This document shows, in pieces, positions 8,224 to 14,115 of a DNA stretch of 26,977 nt; the first letter of the stretch is position 1, and each line of letters starts with the position of its first letter. Origin of the DNA: Bacteroidales bacterium UBA3388 (GTDB lineage Bacteria > Bacteroidota > Bacteroidia > Bacteroidales > P3); contig DEPQ01000082.1 in NCBI GenBank assembly GCA_002358855.1, positions 1 to 26,977 of the forward strand. Reading direction: 5' to 3'. A program made the position numbers and the translations under genes. The notes under the pieces are model-generated. The model did no database searches. It was not told the DNA's origin and saw only the letters and a program-made list of their open reading frames with translations.

Positions 8224-9387
8224 ATGGCAACATTAAATATCAGAAATATTGGTCCAATAAAAGAAGTTTGGTTAGAATTAAAGAGATATAATTTCTTTAT
8301 AGGACCTCAAAGTAGTGGAAAAAGTACCATTGCAAAGATTATTAGTAATTGTCTTTGGATGGAGAAAGAGATAGCTGTCCACCCTAATAAGCATAATGAT
8401 ATGCAGTATTATGAAAGTATATTTATTTCGCAGTTGGAGAATTTTCATAATATGCATGGGTATTTTGATAATCAATCTGCTTTTTTATCTTATGAGTCGG
8501 ATTATGTAAAAATTGTTTTTGAAAATAAATCATGTAGAATACAGTTGGGAAGCAAAATTAACAGCTATGAAAAAATGAAAATTCTGTATATTCCGGCTGA
8601 AAGAAATGTATTGGTCTTTGCTAACAATTTTAATGGAGATAATAATATAGATAGTTTTGCTTTTGATTGGTTAAATGCCAGGGATTTTTATCAGAGAGAT
8701 AGTCGTTTTGAAATATTAAAATTAGGATTAGAGTATTATCAAGAGCAAAGAAATGGGAAAAGCATAAGTAGAATAAAATCAGATGAAGGAGATTATGATA
8801 TTCAATTGACAGATGCTTCAAGCGGTTTGCAGAGTGTTGTACCAATTGCAACAGCCGTAGAATTTTATACTACTGTTTTTTACCGTACTAATATTGAAAA
8901 TAAACTGTTAACAGCTTGGCAGGAAAAGGATAGAGTTGAAATCAAGAATTTTTTAACTGATGAGTTGAAAAAAAACGAAACCGAAAAGAATAAGAAGGCT
9001 GTAAATAACAGAATGGAAAGATTATTAAACACTAAACGAACAAGTTTTGTAATAGAAGAACCGGAATCAAACCTTTATCCAACCACTCAAAGAGATTTGC
9101 TAAATTTTATAATAAAATCCTCCTGTGCGAGACATACAAAACATAAAGTTACCATTACAACACATAGCCCTTATATCATAAATCAACTAAATCTGTTATT
9201 AAAAGCGTTTGATAGTAAAGAAAAGATTGATGGAGCATCAATAGACTTTAATGAATTGAATGTGTACGCTTTGCAAAATGGGACAATAAGGGATTTGAAA
9301 GTAAAGAACGAAGGAGTACATTTTATAGACACAGAGCTTTTATCGGAAGACATCAATGATATTTACAATTCTTACGAGCAGTTATGA
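8224..9387 (+). CDS. AAA/ABC-type ATPase of the OLD-like/AAA_15-AAA_21 group, first gene of a two-gene module
   Basis: A 387-residue ATPase with the ABC/SMC-like layout. Walker A is GPQSSGKST (27-35), a signature-like SSGLQS is at 199-204, Walker B is SFVIEEPESNLYP (274-286, catalytic Glu279), and the switch-histidine segment is TITTHSPYI (310-318). There is no TOPRIM or HNH domain and no long coiled coil. I chose ATG 8224 because MATLNIRNIGPIKEV is a normal start for this group; the frame is open to 8140 but would overlap the relic and add non-family residues. It overlaps the next gene by ATGA, so the two are a unit. Such ATPases pair with effectors in several phage-defence systems (PARIS AriA, Septu PtuA, OLD), but this partner is not one of the usual ones. 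It has no link to polysaccharide synthesis; function is unknown. Confidence 0.85.
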   Translation: MATLNIRNIGPIKEVWLELKRYNFFIGPQSSGKSTIAKIISNCLWMEKEIAVHPNKHNDMQYYESIFISQLENFHNMHGYFDNQSAFLSYESDYVKIVFENKSCRIQLGSKINSYEKMKILYIPAERNVLVFANNFNGDNNIDSFAFDWLNARDFYQRDSRFEILKLGLEYYQEQRNGKSISRIKSDEGDYDIQLTDASSGLQSVVPIATAVEFYTTVFYRTNIENKLLTAWQEKDRVEIKNFLTDELKKNETEKNKKAVNNRMERLLNTKRTSFVIEEPESNLYPTTQRDLLNFIIKSSCARHTKHKVTITTHSPYIINQLNLLLKAFDSKEKIDGASIDFNELNVYALQNGTIRDLKVKNEGVHFIDTELLSEDINDIYNSYEQL

Positions 9388-10040
9388 GTAAATTGAAAGA
9401 AATATTTGATGGAGAATTTCTTAGAACACATAATATTCTTCCTCAAAGAATAAAACCTATTGATTGTAGAGTTGTGAATACAATTAAGTTTGATTTGATA
9501 GATGGAGAAGAATTTGTAGTAGAACATCAGAAAGGTACCGGTTCATTTGAAAATAAAGAAGGACACAATATAGAAGTTTTGGCGTACAACAAATTGATGA
9601 CACAATATAATAATTATCAATCATTTTCGGGTGTTAGTGTTTGTGATTTCGTGCTCTATTGTAAAGATTACTCAATAATTGTTTTTAATGAGCACACAAG
9701 TTCAATAAGTGGTATTGAAAATCTGAATCAAATTGATAAAAAAACAGGAATAAGTAAATTTGAAAAAGTAGAGAAACAATTATCCGATTCTATATCTAAG
9801 TTTTATCAAGTACAGAAAATAAAAGACTGTTTAGAAGAATGTGCATCTAAAATTTGTTTGTGTTCATACAAATTGTATAGTGGCGATAATAATACGATAA
9901 AAGCTTTCAATAGAGCGACAGAAGTGATTGCAAAAGAAACAGGGGAGAATGGAGTGGAGTTGAATAGTCCTAAGGTAGAAAAATTTGGCTTTAAGTACAT
10001 TCGTATCTCTCATAATTATACATTTGATATGAGTCGCTAA
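9384..10040 (+). CDS. uncharacterised partner protein of the ATPase module
   Basis: A 218-residue soluble protein that I do not recognise. It begins in an ATGA overlap with the ATPase gene. No signal peptide or membrane segment is visible. The best-structured region is residues 84-106: a beta-strand pair carrying Asp88 and Glu103 (CDFVLYC ... IIVFNEHTSS). This is reminiscent of the Asp-x(n)-Glu-x-Lys arrangement of PD-(D/E)XK nucleases, but with Thr where Lys is expected, so the resemblance is weak. A cysteine-containing segment (CLEECASKICLC, 149-160) follows. The stop codon sits exactly where the galE-tail scar begins (TAA at 10038-10040, scar from 10039). The C-terminus may therefore have been fixed, or trimmed, by the junction. 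The likely role is effector or partner of the ATPase; this is inference from gene coupling only. Confidence 0.7.
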   Translation: MSKLKEIFDGEFLRTHNILPQRIKPIDCRVVNTIKFDLIDGEEFVVEHQKGTGSFENKEGHNIEVLAYNKLMTQYNNYQSFSGVSVCDFVLYCKDYSIIVFNEHTSSISGIENLNQIDKKTGISKFEKVEKQLSDSISKFYQVQKIKDCLEECASKICLCSYKLYSGDNNTIKAFNRATEVIAKETGENGVELNSPKVEKFGFKYIRISHNYTFDMSR

Positions 10041-10062
10041 AAACAATCCTAACGGCTACTAA
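10039..10062 (+). pseudogene. relic of the 3' end of a galE gene (K-N-N-P-N-G-Y-stop)
   Basis: Read from 10039 the bases give K N N P N G Y stop. The intact galE of this locus ends in the same way (W Q K N N P N G Y K S stop). Nucleotides 10039-10059 and 15106-15126 match at 20 of 21 positions, the only difference being a third codon base. Nothing further upstream matches galE; the partner gene occupies that side. This is a recombination or insertion scar in a former galE 3' end. Confidence 0.75.
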
Positions 10063-10071
10063 AAATAAAAA
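10050..10071 (+). repeat. right 22-bp direct repeat bounding the ATPase/partner module
   Basis: Second copy of the repeat at 8198-8219 (21 of 22 identical). Its left half is the end of the galE relic and its right half is the A-rich sequence that follows it. Identity stops at both edges: upstream bases are AACAATCC here against TGAAAGCA at the left copy, and downstream CCTCGG here against ATATAT there. Confidence 0.85.
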
Positions 10072-10168
10072 CCTCGGTGGGGAGAGTGAAAAAGAGGTCA
10101 TCTTTTAGTATGAAAAAGGTCATCTTTTGAGGTAAAAGAGGTCATCTTTTGGGTGGTAAGCACCGAGG
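10072..10168 (+). promoter_or_regulatory. 97-bp inverted-repeat element in front of the HU operon
   Basis: CCTCGGTG at 10072-10079 is the exact reverse complement of CACCGAGG at 10161-10168. The arms enclose the three 22-bp repeats described separately, and the HU gene starts 28 bases after the right arm. In RNA the arms could close a large stem; in DNA they may mark the borders of a regulatory element. HU genes next to a large inverted repeat are known from the Porphyromonas gingivalis capsule locus, which makes a regulatory role attractive but unproven here. Confidence 0.65.
10095..10160 (+). repeat. three operator-like repeats with exact 22-bp period
   Basis: AGGTCATCTTTT occurs at 10095-10106, 10117-10128 and 10139-10150 without mismatch. 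The intervening 10-base spacers differ in sequence but share an A/G-rich end. Each copy, with the bases before it, forms a short palindrome: AAAAGA, then GGTCA, then TCTTTT (the second copy has one base less in the left arm). A 22-bp step is close to two helical turns, so bound proteins would lie on one face of the DNA. This fits a cooperative operator array better than a random repeat. Confidence 0.75.
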
Positions 10169-10196
10169 ATTTCAAATTTAATAAATAATATGGCGT

Positions 10197-10595
10197 ATGA
10201 TAGAACTTGATATTTGTAAAAAGAACCTGTATTCTCATGGTAAGAAAAAGATAAAATACTATCTTACGCTCGCTCGTAGGCAAAGGTTGGATTTTGAGAA
10301 AATGTGTCAGCTGATTTCGGAGCGTACTACCTTGAATGCGTATGAAGTGGAATTCGTTTTGAGCGTTTTGCAGGACGTGGCTATTGAGAACCTTCAACTT
10401 GGACGGGGCATAGAGCTTGGCAGGCTCGGGTGCATCGAACCGTCTCTCAATGCCAAAGCTGTCGATAATATAGATGATGTAAACCTTAACACAATTAAGA
10501 AAACTCGCCTAATTTACAAACCTTCCAAGGCTATTAAAGCCGCTTTGAAAAATATGAAGTATAGTATTAAGAGACAACGAGACAACAAGTCATAG
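10197..10595 (+). CDS. HU-related DNA-binding protein 1 (Bacteroidota type, about 130 aa)
   Basis: A 132-residue basic protein of the HU/IHF fold, in the longer form common in Bacteroidota (TIGR01201-like). An N-terminal basic extension (about 1-33) is followed by the helical dimer core (LDFEKMCQLISERTTLNAYEV) and the beta region with GRGIELGRLGCIEPSLNAKAV. A basic tail follows. It is the first of three tandem paralogues and would bend or coat DNA, plausibly as a regulator of the surrounding polysaccharide genes. Start choice: ATG 10197. An ATG at 10190 gives MAYDRT and stops. The paralogue downstream begins MAY, and deleting a 10-base segment around 10202-10211 would fuse MAY-D to ICKKNLYSHG, so the N-terminus may have been altered by a small insertion. 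Confidence 0.82.
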   Translation: MIELDICKKNLYSHGKKKIKYYLTLARRQRLDFEKMCQLISERTTLNAYEVEFVLSVLQDVAIENLQLGRGIELGRLGCIEPSLNAKAVDNIDDVNLNTIKKTRLIYKPSKAIKAALKNMKYSIKRQRDNKS

Positions 10596-10634
10596 AGACA
10601 ACAAGCACTTGTAGACTTTTGGTCTTGTAGTCTC
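10595..10634 (+). promoter_or_regulatory. hairpin in the HU1-HU2 intergenic region (possible attenuator)
   Basis: GAGACAACAAG (10595-10605) pairs with CTTGTAGTCTC (10624-10634) over 10 of 11 positions around an 18-base loop. Within it ACAAGCACTTGT (10601-10612) could form a competing small hairpin. No T-run follows on the plus strand, so a simple terminator is unlikely. GAGACAAC is also repeated at 10571 and 10579. The element overlaps the last base of the HU1 stop codon and ends 17 bases before HU2, so it may tune expression or RNA stability between the two paralogues. Confidence 0.5.
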
Positions 10635-10651
10635 AAAAAAACAAAACAATT

Positions 10652-11056
10652 ATGGCGTATATATATAAGAAGGTTAAAAAGAATATTCTCTTTGGTAAGA
10701 ATCCGGGAGAGAAGTTTTTGCTTGCAATGGCAACGGAAGGTAAGGTTGATACTGAGATGTTGTGCGAGTTCATAATGAGAAATAGTACGATTTCTGAGCA
10801 GGATGTGAAGATTTTGATGCGTTCGCTTACGGAGGTGATAAGTGAAAATATTGAAATGGGACGTGGGGTGAATCTTGAAGAGCTTGGTGTGTTTTCTCCT
10901 AATTTTAAGACGAAGGGTGAGTATGATTTGGAGAAGGTGAGTGCGGATAATATTCAGCAAGTTGTGGTGAATTTCCGCCCTGCCGCAAAGTTCAGAAAGG
11001 AAATGGATAATGCTCCTGTGAAAGAAACGTCAAGGTTTAACTTAAAACATGAATAG
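10652..11056 (+). CDS. HU-related DNA-binding protein 2
   Basis: A 134-residue member of the same Bacteroidota HU-related family. The basic N-terminal arm (MAYIYKKVKKNILFGKNPGEK) leads into the dimerisation helices (VDTEMLCEFIMRNSTISEQDV) and the signature GRGVNLEELGVFSPNFKTKGE near 70-91. The C-terminal part (VVVNFRPAAKFRKEMD) matches the end of the beta-saddle in these proteins. It is clearly homologous to HU1 and HU3 but divergent from both, so the trio is an old tandem expansion rather than a recent copy. It starts 17 bases after the intergenic hairpin and ends 2 bases before HU3. Likely role: nucleoid-type DNA binding with local regulation; partners (homo- or heterodimers among the three) are unknown. 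Confidence 0.85.
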   Translation: MAYIYKKVKKNILFGKNPGEKFLLAMATEGKVDTEMLCEFIMRNSTISEQDVKILMRSLTEVISENIEMGRGVNLEELGVFSPNFKTKGEYDLEKVSADNIQQVVVNFRPAAKFRKEMDNAPVKETSRFNLKHE

Positions 11057-11058
11057 TT

Positions 11059-11451
11059 ATGATACAATACACAATAGCACAGAAAGAATCACCGATTGAT
11101 GGTCAAAAGAAGTTTTATCCGAAAATTGTGAGAGGTGCAACGGTTAATACCAAAAAGATAGCCGCTTTGTTGCAAGAAAGAACGACTCTCGATATTGGAG
11201 AGGTTTATGGTTTTTTAACTGCTTTGAGTAAAGGGATTCGTTATTATGTGACGGATTCTTATGTTGTTGAGATAGAGGGTTTGGGGATTTTTTCTCCGAC
11301 AATCAGTGCAAAAGGTGTTGATACGGCAGATGAATTGAAAGCTGAAATCATCACGAAAAAAAGCGTGAACTATCGTCCGACAACGGATATGAAAAAGAGT
11401 TACGAACAAATCAAATTTGCCAAAGCGAATTTAAATTCGAAACATTTGTAA
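11059..11451 (+). CDS. HU-related DNA-binding protein 3
   Basis: A 130-residue HU-related protein, last of the trio. The N-terminal arm (MIQYTIAQKESPIDGQKKFYPKIVRG) is followed by the helical core (VNTKKIAALLQERTTLDIGEVYG). The family signature appears as VEIEGLGIFSPTISAKGVDT around 74-93, with SVNYRPTTDMKKSYEQIKF after it. This one is closest to the widespread Bacteroidota HU_rel proteins found genome-wide, while HU1 and HU2 look more specialised. It is separated from HU2 by only 2 bases and followed 21 bases later by a strong terminator hairpin, so 10197-11451 forms one short transcription unit nested in the polysaccharide operon. Confidence 0.87.
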   Translation: MIQYTIAQKESPIDGQKKFYPKIVRGATVNTKKIAALLQERTTLDIGEVYGFLTALSKGIRYYVTDSYVVEIEGLGIFSPTISAKGVDTADELKAEIITKKSVNYRPTTDMKKSYEQIKFAKANLNSKHL

Positions 11452-11472
11452 AAGAAAATTAATTGTTAAACC

Positions 11473-11508
11473 ACTAGGGCGACTGCGGTCGCTCTAGTTT
11501 ATATTTTT
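11473..11508 (+). terminator. rho-independent terminator after the HU operon, inside the polysaccharide locus
   Basis: ACTAGGGCGAC (11473-11483), a 4-base loop TGCG, and GTCGCTCTAGT (11488-11498) form an 11-pair stem with one G-U pair. It is followed by a T-rich run to 11508. The next gene (glycosyltransferase) starts only 3 bases later, leaving no room for a promoter after the terminator. Downstream genes therefore depend on read-through, antitermination or a promoter inside the HU genes. Confidence 0.85.
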
Positions 11509-11511
11509 ATA

Positions 11512-12609
11512 ATGAAGATACTTGTTATTGATAATTCTGCTATTTCTGTTGATGATAATGGATTTTATATCAATGCTTTTAATGGTGATTTTGTGAGTGA
11601 ATTACAGCAAATGGGGAATCATGTTTCTTATTTGCATTTTAGAGCAGATAAGAAGAGTGAATTCGCATCTTTTAATCTTAAAAAAGCTGGTATAGATGTC
11701 ATTTTAATGAAATCGTATAGAAATAAGTTGTTGAAATATTTTTGTGCTTATTTTAGATTGTTGTTTGTTATTTTGAAATACGATTTTGTTTATTTCTATT
11801 ATCCGTCTTCATTCAAATATGCTACTTTCTTTTGTAAACTTTTCGGCAAACCATACGGCTTGTATATAAGAGGTATGTATGGTGTGGCATACGATAAATT
11901 AAGTGCTATTATATATAAAAATGCAAAAGCGATTCTTACTGTTTCTGAGGTGTTTAATAAAGAGATAAATAAGATTGTAGGTGAAGAAAAAGCAAAAAGT
12001 ATTCGTCCTATGATTCCTCTTAGTAGTGAAGATATTGTGTATGATAGAGTTTATTCAAATAATAAGAAAGAGTTTACATTATTGTATTTTGCACGTGTAG
12101 CAAAAGAAAAGGGAGTGGAGGAATTATTAAGTGCATTCAAAAAAGTTTCCGAATCTTATTCTATTCGTTTAGTGTTTGTCGGTAATGGAGAGTATTTTGA
12201 ACAAACAAAAGAATTGGTAAAAAAGTTAGATTTGGAACAAAAAGTAGCTTTGGAAGGAATTTGTACCGATGAGCAAAAGAAAAGAAATTATTTCTTAAAT
12301 GCTGATATGTATATATTGCCTACCTATCATGAGGGGTTCCCAAGAACTTTATATGAAGCTATGATTTTTGGTACGCCTATTATTACTACATTTGTAGGAG
12401 GGATACCGGCACTAATGAAGGATAAGTATAATTGTATAGAAATAGAACCTAAATCAGAAGAGAGTATTGTTGAAGGATTGGAATATGCAATGAATAACTA
12501 TGAAGAAATGATAAGGTATGCAAAAAATGGATTTGATACGGTGTCTAAAATAGTAGATGTTAATCGCCTTTCTCATGCAGGAATGTTAAATGAAATAATT
12601 AGAAAATAA
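11512..12609 (+). CDS. glycosyltransferase family 4 (GT-B fold)
   Basis: A 365-residue retaining glycosyltransferase predicted to add one sugar to the lipid-linked repeat unit at the inner face of the membrane. The N-terminal Rossmann domain begins MKILVIDNSAISVDDNGFY. The C-terminal donor-binding domain carries LLYFARVAKEKGVEELLSAF, FVGNGEYFE and the EX7E motif (Glu274 to Glu282, in HEGFPRTLYEAMIFGTP). Length and motif spacing are normal. Donor and acceptor cannot be read from sequence. It begins 3 bases after the terminator tail and ends 4 bases before an acyltransferase gene. Confidence 0.9.
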   Translation: MKILVIDNSAISVDDNGFYINAFNGDFVSELQQMGNHVSYLHFRADKKSEFASFNLKKAGIDVILMKSYRNKLLKYFCAYFRLLFVILKYDFVYFYYPSSFKYATFFCKLFGKPYGLYIRGMYGVAYDKLSAIIYKNAKAILTVSEVFNKEINKIVGEEKAKSIRPMIPLSSEDIVYDRVYSNNKKEFTLLYFARVAKEKGVEELLSAFKKVSESYSIRLVFVGNGEYFEQTKELVKKLDLEQKVALEGICTDEQKKRNYFLNADMYILPTYHEGFPRTLYEAMIFGTPIITTFVGGIPALMKDKYNCIEIEPKSEESIVEGLEYAMNNYEEMIRYAKNGFDTVSKIVDVNRLSHAGMLNEIIRK

Positions 12610-12613
12610 GAAT

Positions 12614-13198
12614 ATGAAAAAATTGTGGAATGGAAAATTGAGTGGTTTGTTTTCATGTTTTGTGTTATGTTTTAAAATAGTTATTGATAAATTTTTAAAT
12701 AAATGGACTACGTTCTTATTTAGATATTCTATCAATAAATGCGGACGAGGAGTTTTAATTTGCAGAGAAGTATCATGGAGGTATCCTTCTAAAATTGAGT
12801 GTGGAAATAAAGTTATCATTGGGAAAGGAACATGTCTTAATTCCGAATTACCTAATGAAGGTTATATCAAAATAAATGATGGTGCTTCTATTGGAATGAA
12901 TTGTTCAATTGATTTTACTGGTGGAATAGAAATGTTAGAAGATGCACATATTGCTCATGGCTGTTTGATTTCTACGCATGATCATGGTTATGATTATAAG
13001 GCTATTCCCGTTGGAAAACCATTAAAAATAGGACGCTATGCGTTTATTGGAAGCAGAGTTAATGTATTATCGAGTGTTTCTTATATAGGAAGTAATTCTG
13101 TTATTGGTACAGGTAGCGTAGTAACAAAAGATGTTCCCGATAATGCAATTGTGGCAGGAAATCCTGCGAGAATTATAAAATATAGAGAAAAAATATAG
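12614..13198 (+). CDS. left-handed beta-helix acyltransferase (third copy)
   Basis: A 194-residue hexapeptide-repeat acyltransferase of the WcaF/colanic-acid or xenobiotic-acetyltransferase type. A basic, partly hydrophobic N-terminal segment (about 1-40) precedes the repeats (IECGNKVIIGKGTCLN, IKINDGASIGMNCSIDF). The histidine-containing loop ISTHDHGYDY (about 124-133) probably contributes the catalytic His. The C-terminal cap reads IGTGSVVTKDVPDNAIVAGN. It lies between two glycosyltransferase genes and so most likely decorates the sugar one of them adds. The acceptor is unknown. Confidence 0.86.
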   Translation: MKKLWNGKLSGLFSCFVLCFKIVIDKFLNKWTTFLFRYSINKCGRGVLICREVSWRYPSKIECGNKVIIGKGTCLNSELPNEGYIKINDGASIGMNCSIDFTGGIEMLEDAHIAHGCLISTHDHGYDYKAIPVGKPLKIGRYAFIGSRVNVLSSVSYIGSNSVIGTGSVVTKDVPDNAIVAGNPARIIKYREKI

Positions 13199-13209
13199 AG
13201 AATAGATTT

Positions 13210-14082
13210 ATGAAAGTAAGTGTAATAATTCCTTTTTATAATGGAGTTGAATGGTTATGTGAAGCTGTTCAGAGTGTTATTGATCAAACACATAAAAATG
13301 TAGAAATTATTGTTGTAAATGATGGTTCTCCAGAGGATGTAACTAAGTTCCTTGATATTTATGGAGATAAAGTAATATATCATAAACAGATAAATCAAGG
13401 GCCTGCTGTTGCAAGAAATTATGCAATGAATATTGCAACGGGAGATTTTTTTGCTTTTTTGGATTCTGATGATATTTGGTTGCCTGAAAAATTGGAAAAA
13501 CAATTAAAACTAATGAAATTGACAGGAGCTAAATGGTCTCATACAGGTTTTTATTATTGGTGGCCTCAAACTAATAAATTGAAATATATTGATAATACAA
13601 GTGATTATGATGATATTTATTTACAAACATTAGTTTCTATAAAAATTGCAACACCATGTGTTATTGTTGATAGAAAGACTTTTGAAGAACATCCTGAAAT
13701 TATATATCCTGAAAATATGAGAAAGGGACAGGATACCGCATATTACAGAGAATTAAGTAAACATTATCCGATAGCATTGCTCAAAGAGCCTTTAGCAAAA
13801 ATTAGAATGAGAGGAACAAATAGTTATACGAGGGCGGTGATTAGATTTCAACTAAACGCATCTTCATATTTGAAATATAAAAATGATTCTAATATTCCTA
13901 GAGGAATAATAAGGATATATTCAATATATTATTTTTATAATAAACTATTTGGAAACGAAACTAATAAATTTAAGGAGTTTATAGCTAAGTGTTTTTGGTC
14001 ATTGCCATATATTATAGAACGAGTGTATGTTAAGTATTTGATAAGTAAAACATCAAAGGATGATAAATATATCTTGAGATAA
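13210..14082 (+). CDS. glycosyltransferase family 2 (GT-A fold)
   Basis: A 290-residue inverting glycosyltransferase. The nucleotide-binding start MKVSVIIPFYNGVEWL, NDGS at 37-40, QGPAVARNYAMNIATGDFFA and the metal-binding DSDD at 85-88 are all in place. A C-terminal segment of about 80 residues is basic and amphipathic, in line with membrane association. It probably adds one sugar of the repeat unit. It follows the acyltransferase gene by 11 bases and precedes galE by 33 bases. Confidence 0.9.
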   Translation: MKVSVIIPFYNGVEWLCEAVQSVIDQTHKNVEIIVVNDGSPEDVTKFLDIYGDKVIYHKQINQGPAVARNYAMNIATGDFFAFLDSDDIWLPEKLEKQLKLMKLTGAKWSHTGFYYWWPQTNKLKYIDNTSDYDDIYLQTLVSIKIATPCVIVDRKTFEEHPEIIYPENMRKGQDTAYYRELSKHYPIALLKEPLAKIRMRGTNSYTRAVIRFQLNASSYLKYKNDSNIPRGIIRIYSIYYFYNKLFGNETNKFKEFIAKCFWSLPYIIERVYVKYLISKTSKDDKYILR

Positions 14083-14115
14083 ATGTAATGTTAAGGATTG
14101 TTATTTAACCCCATC

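Noticed and set aside
8224..10040. Assignment of the ATPase pair to PARIS, Septu, Gabija or OLD
   Set aside because: The partner has no TOPRIM/DUF4435 or HNH motif, and the ATPase has no TOPRIM domain of its own, so none of these names can be supported.
8198..10071. Insertion sequence or integron cassette
   Set aside because: No transposase, integrase, terminal inverted repeats or attC-like fold is visible; only direct repeats that match galE ends.
10095..10160. Three identical 12-mers with 10-base spacers as a miniature CRISPR array
   Set aside because: Repeats and spacers are far too short, there is no cas gene, and the palindromic units with 22-bp helical phasing fit an operator array better.
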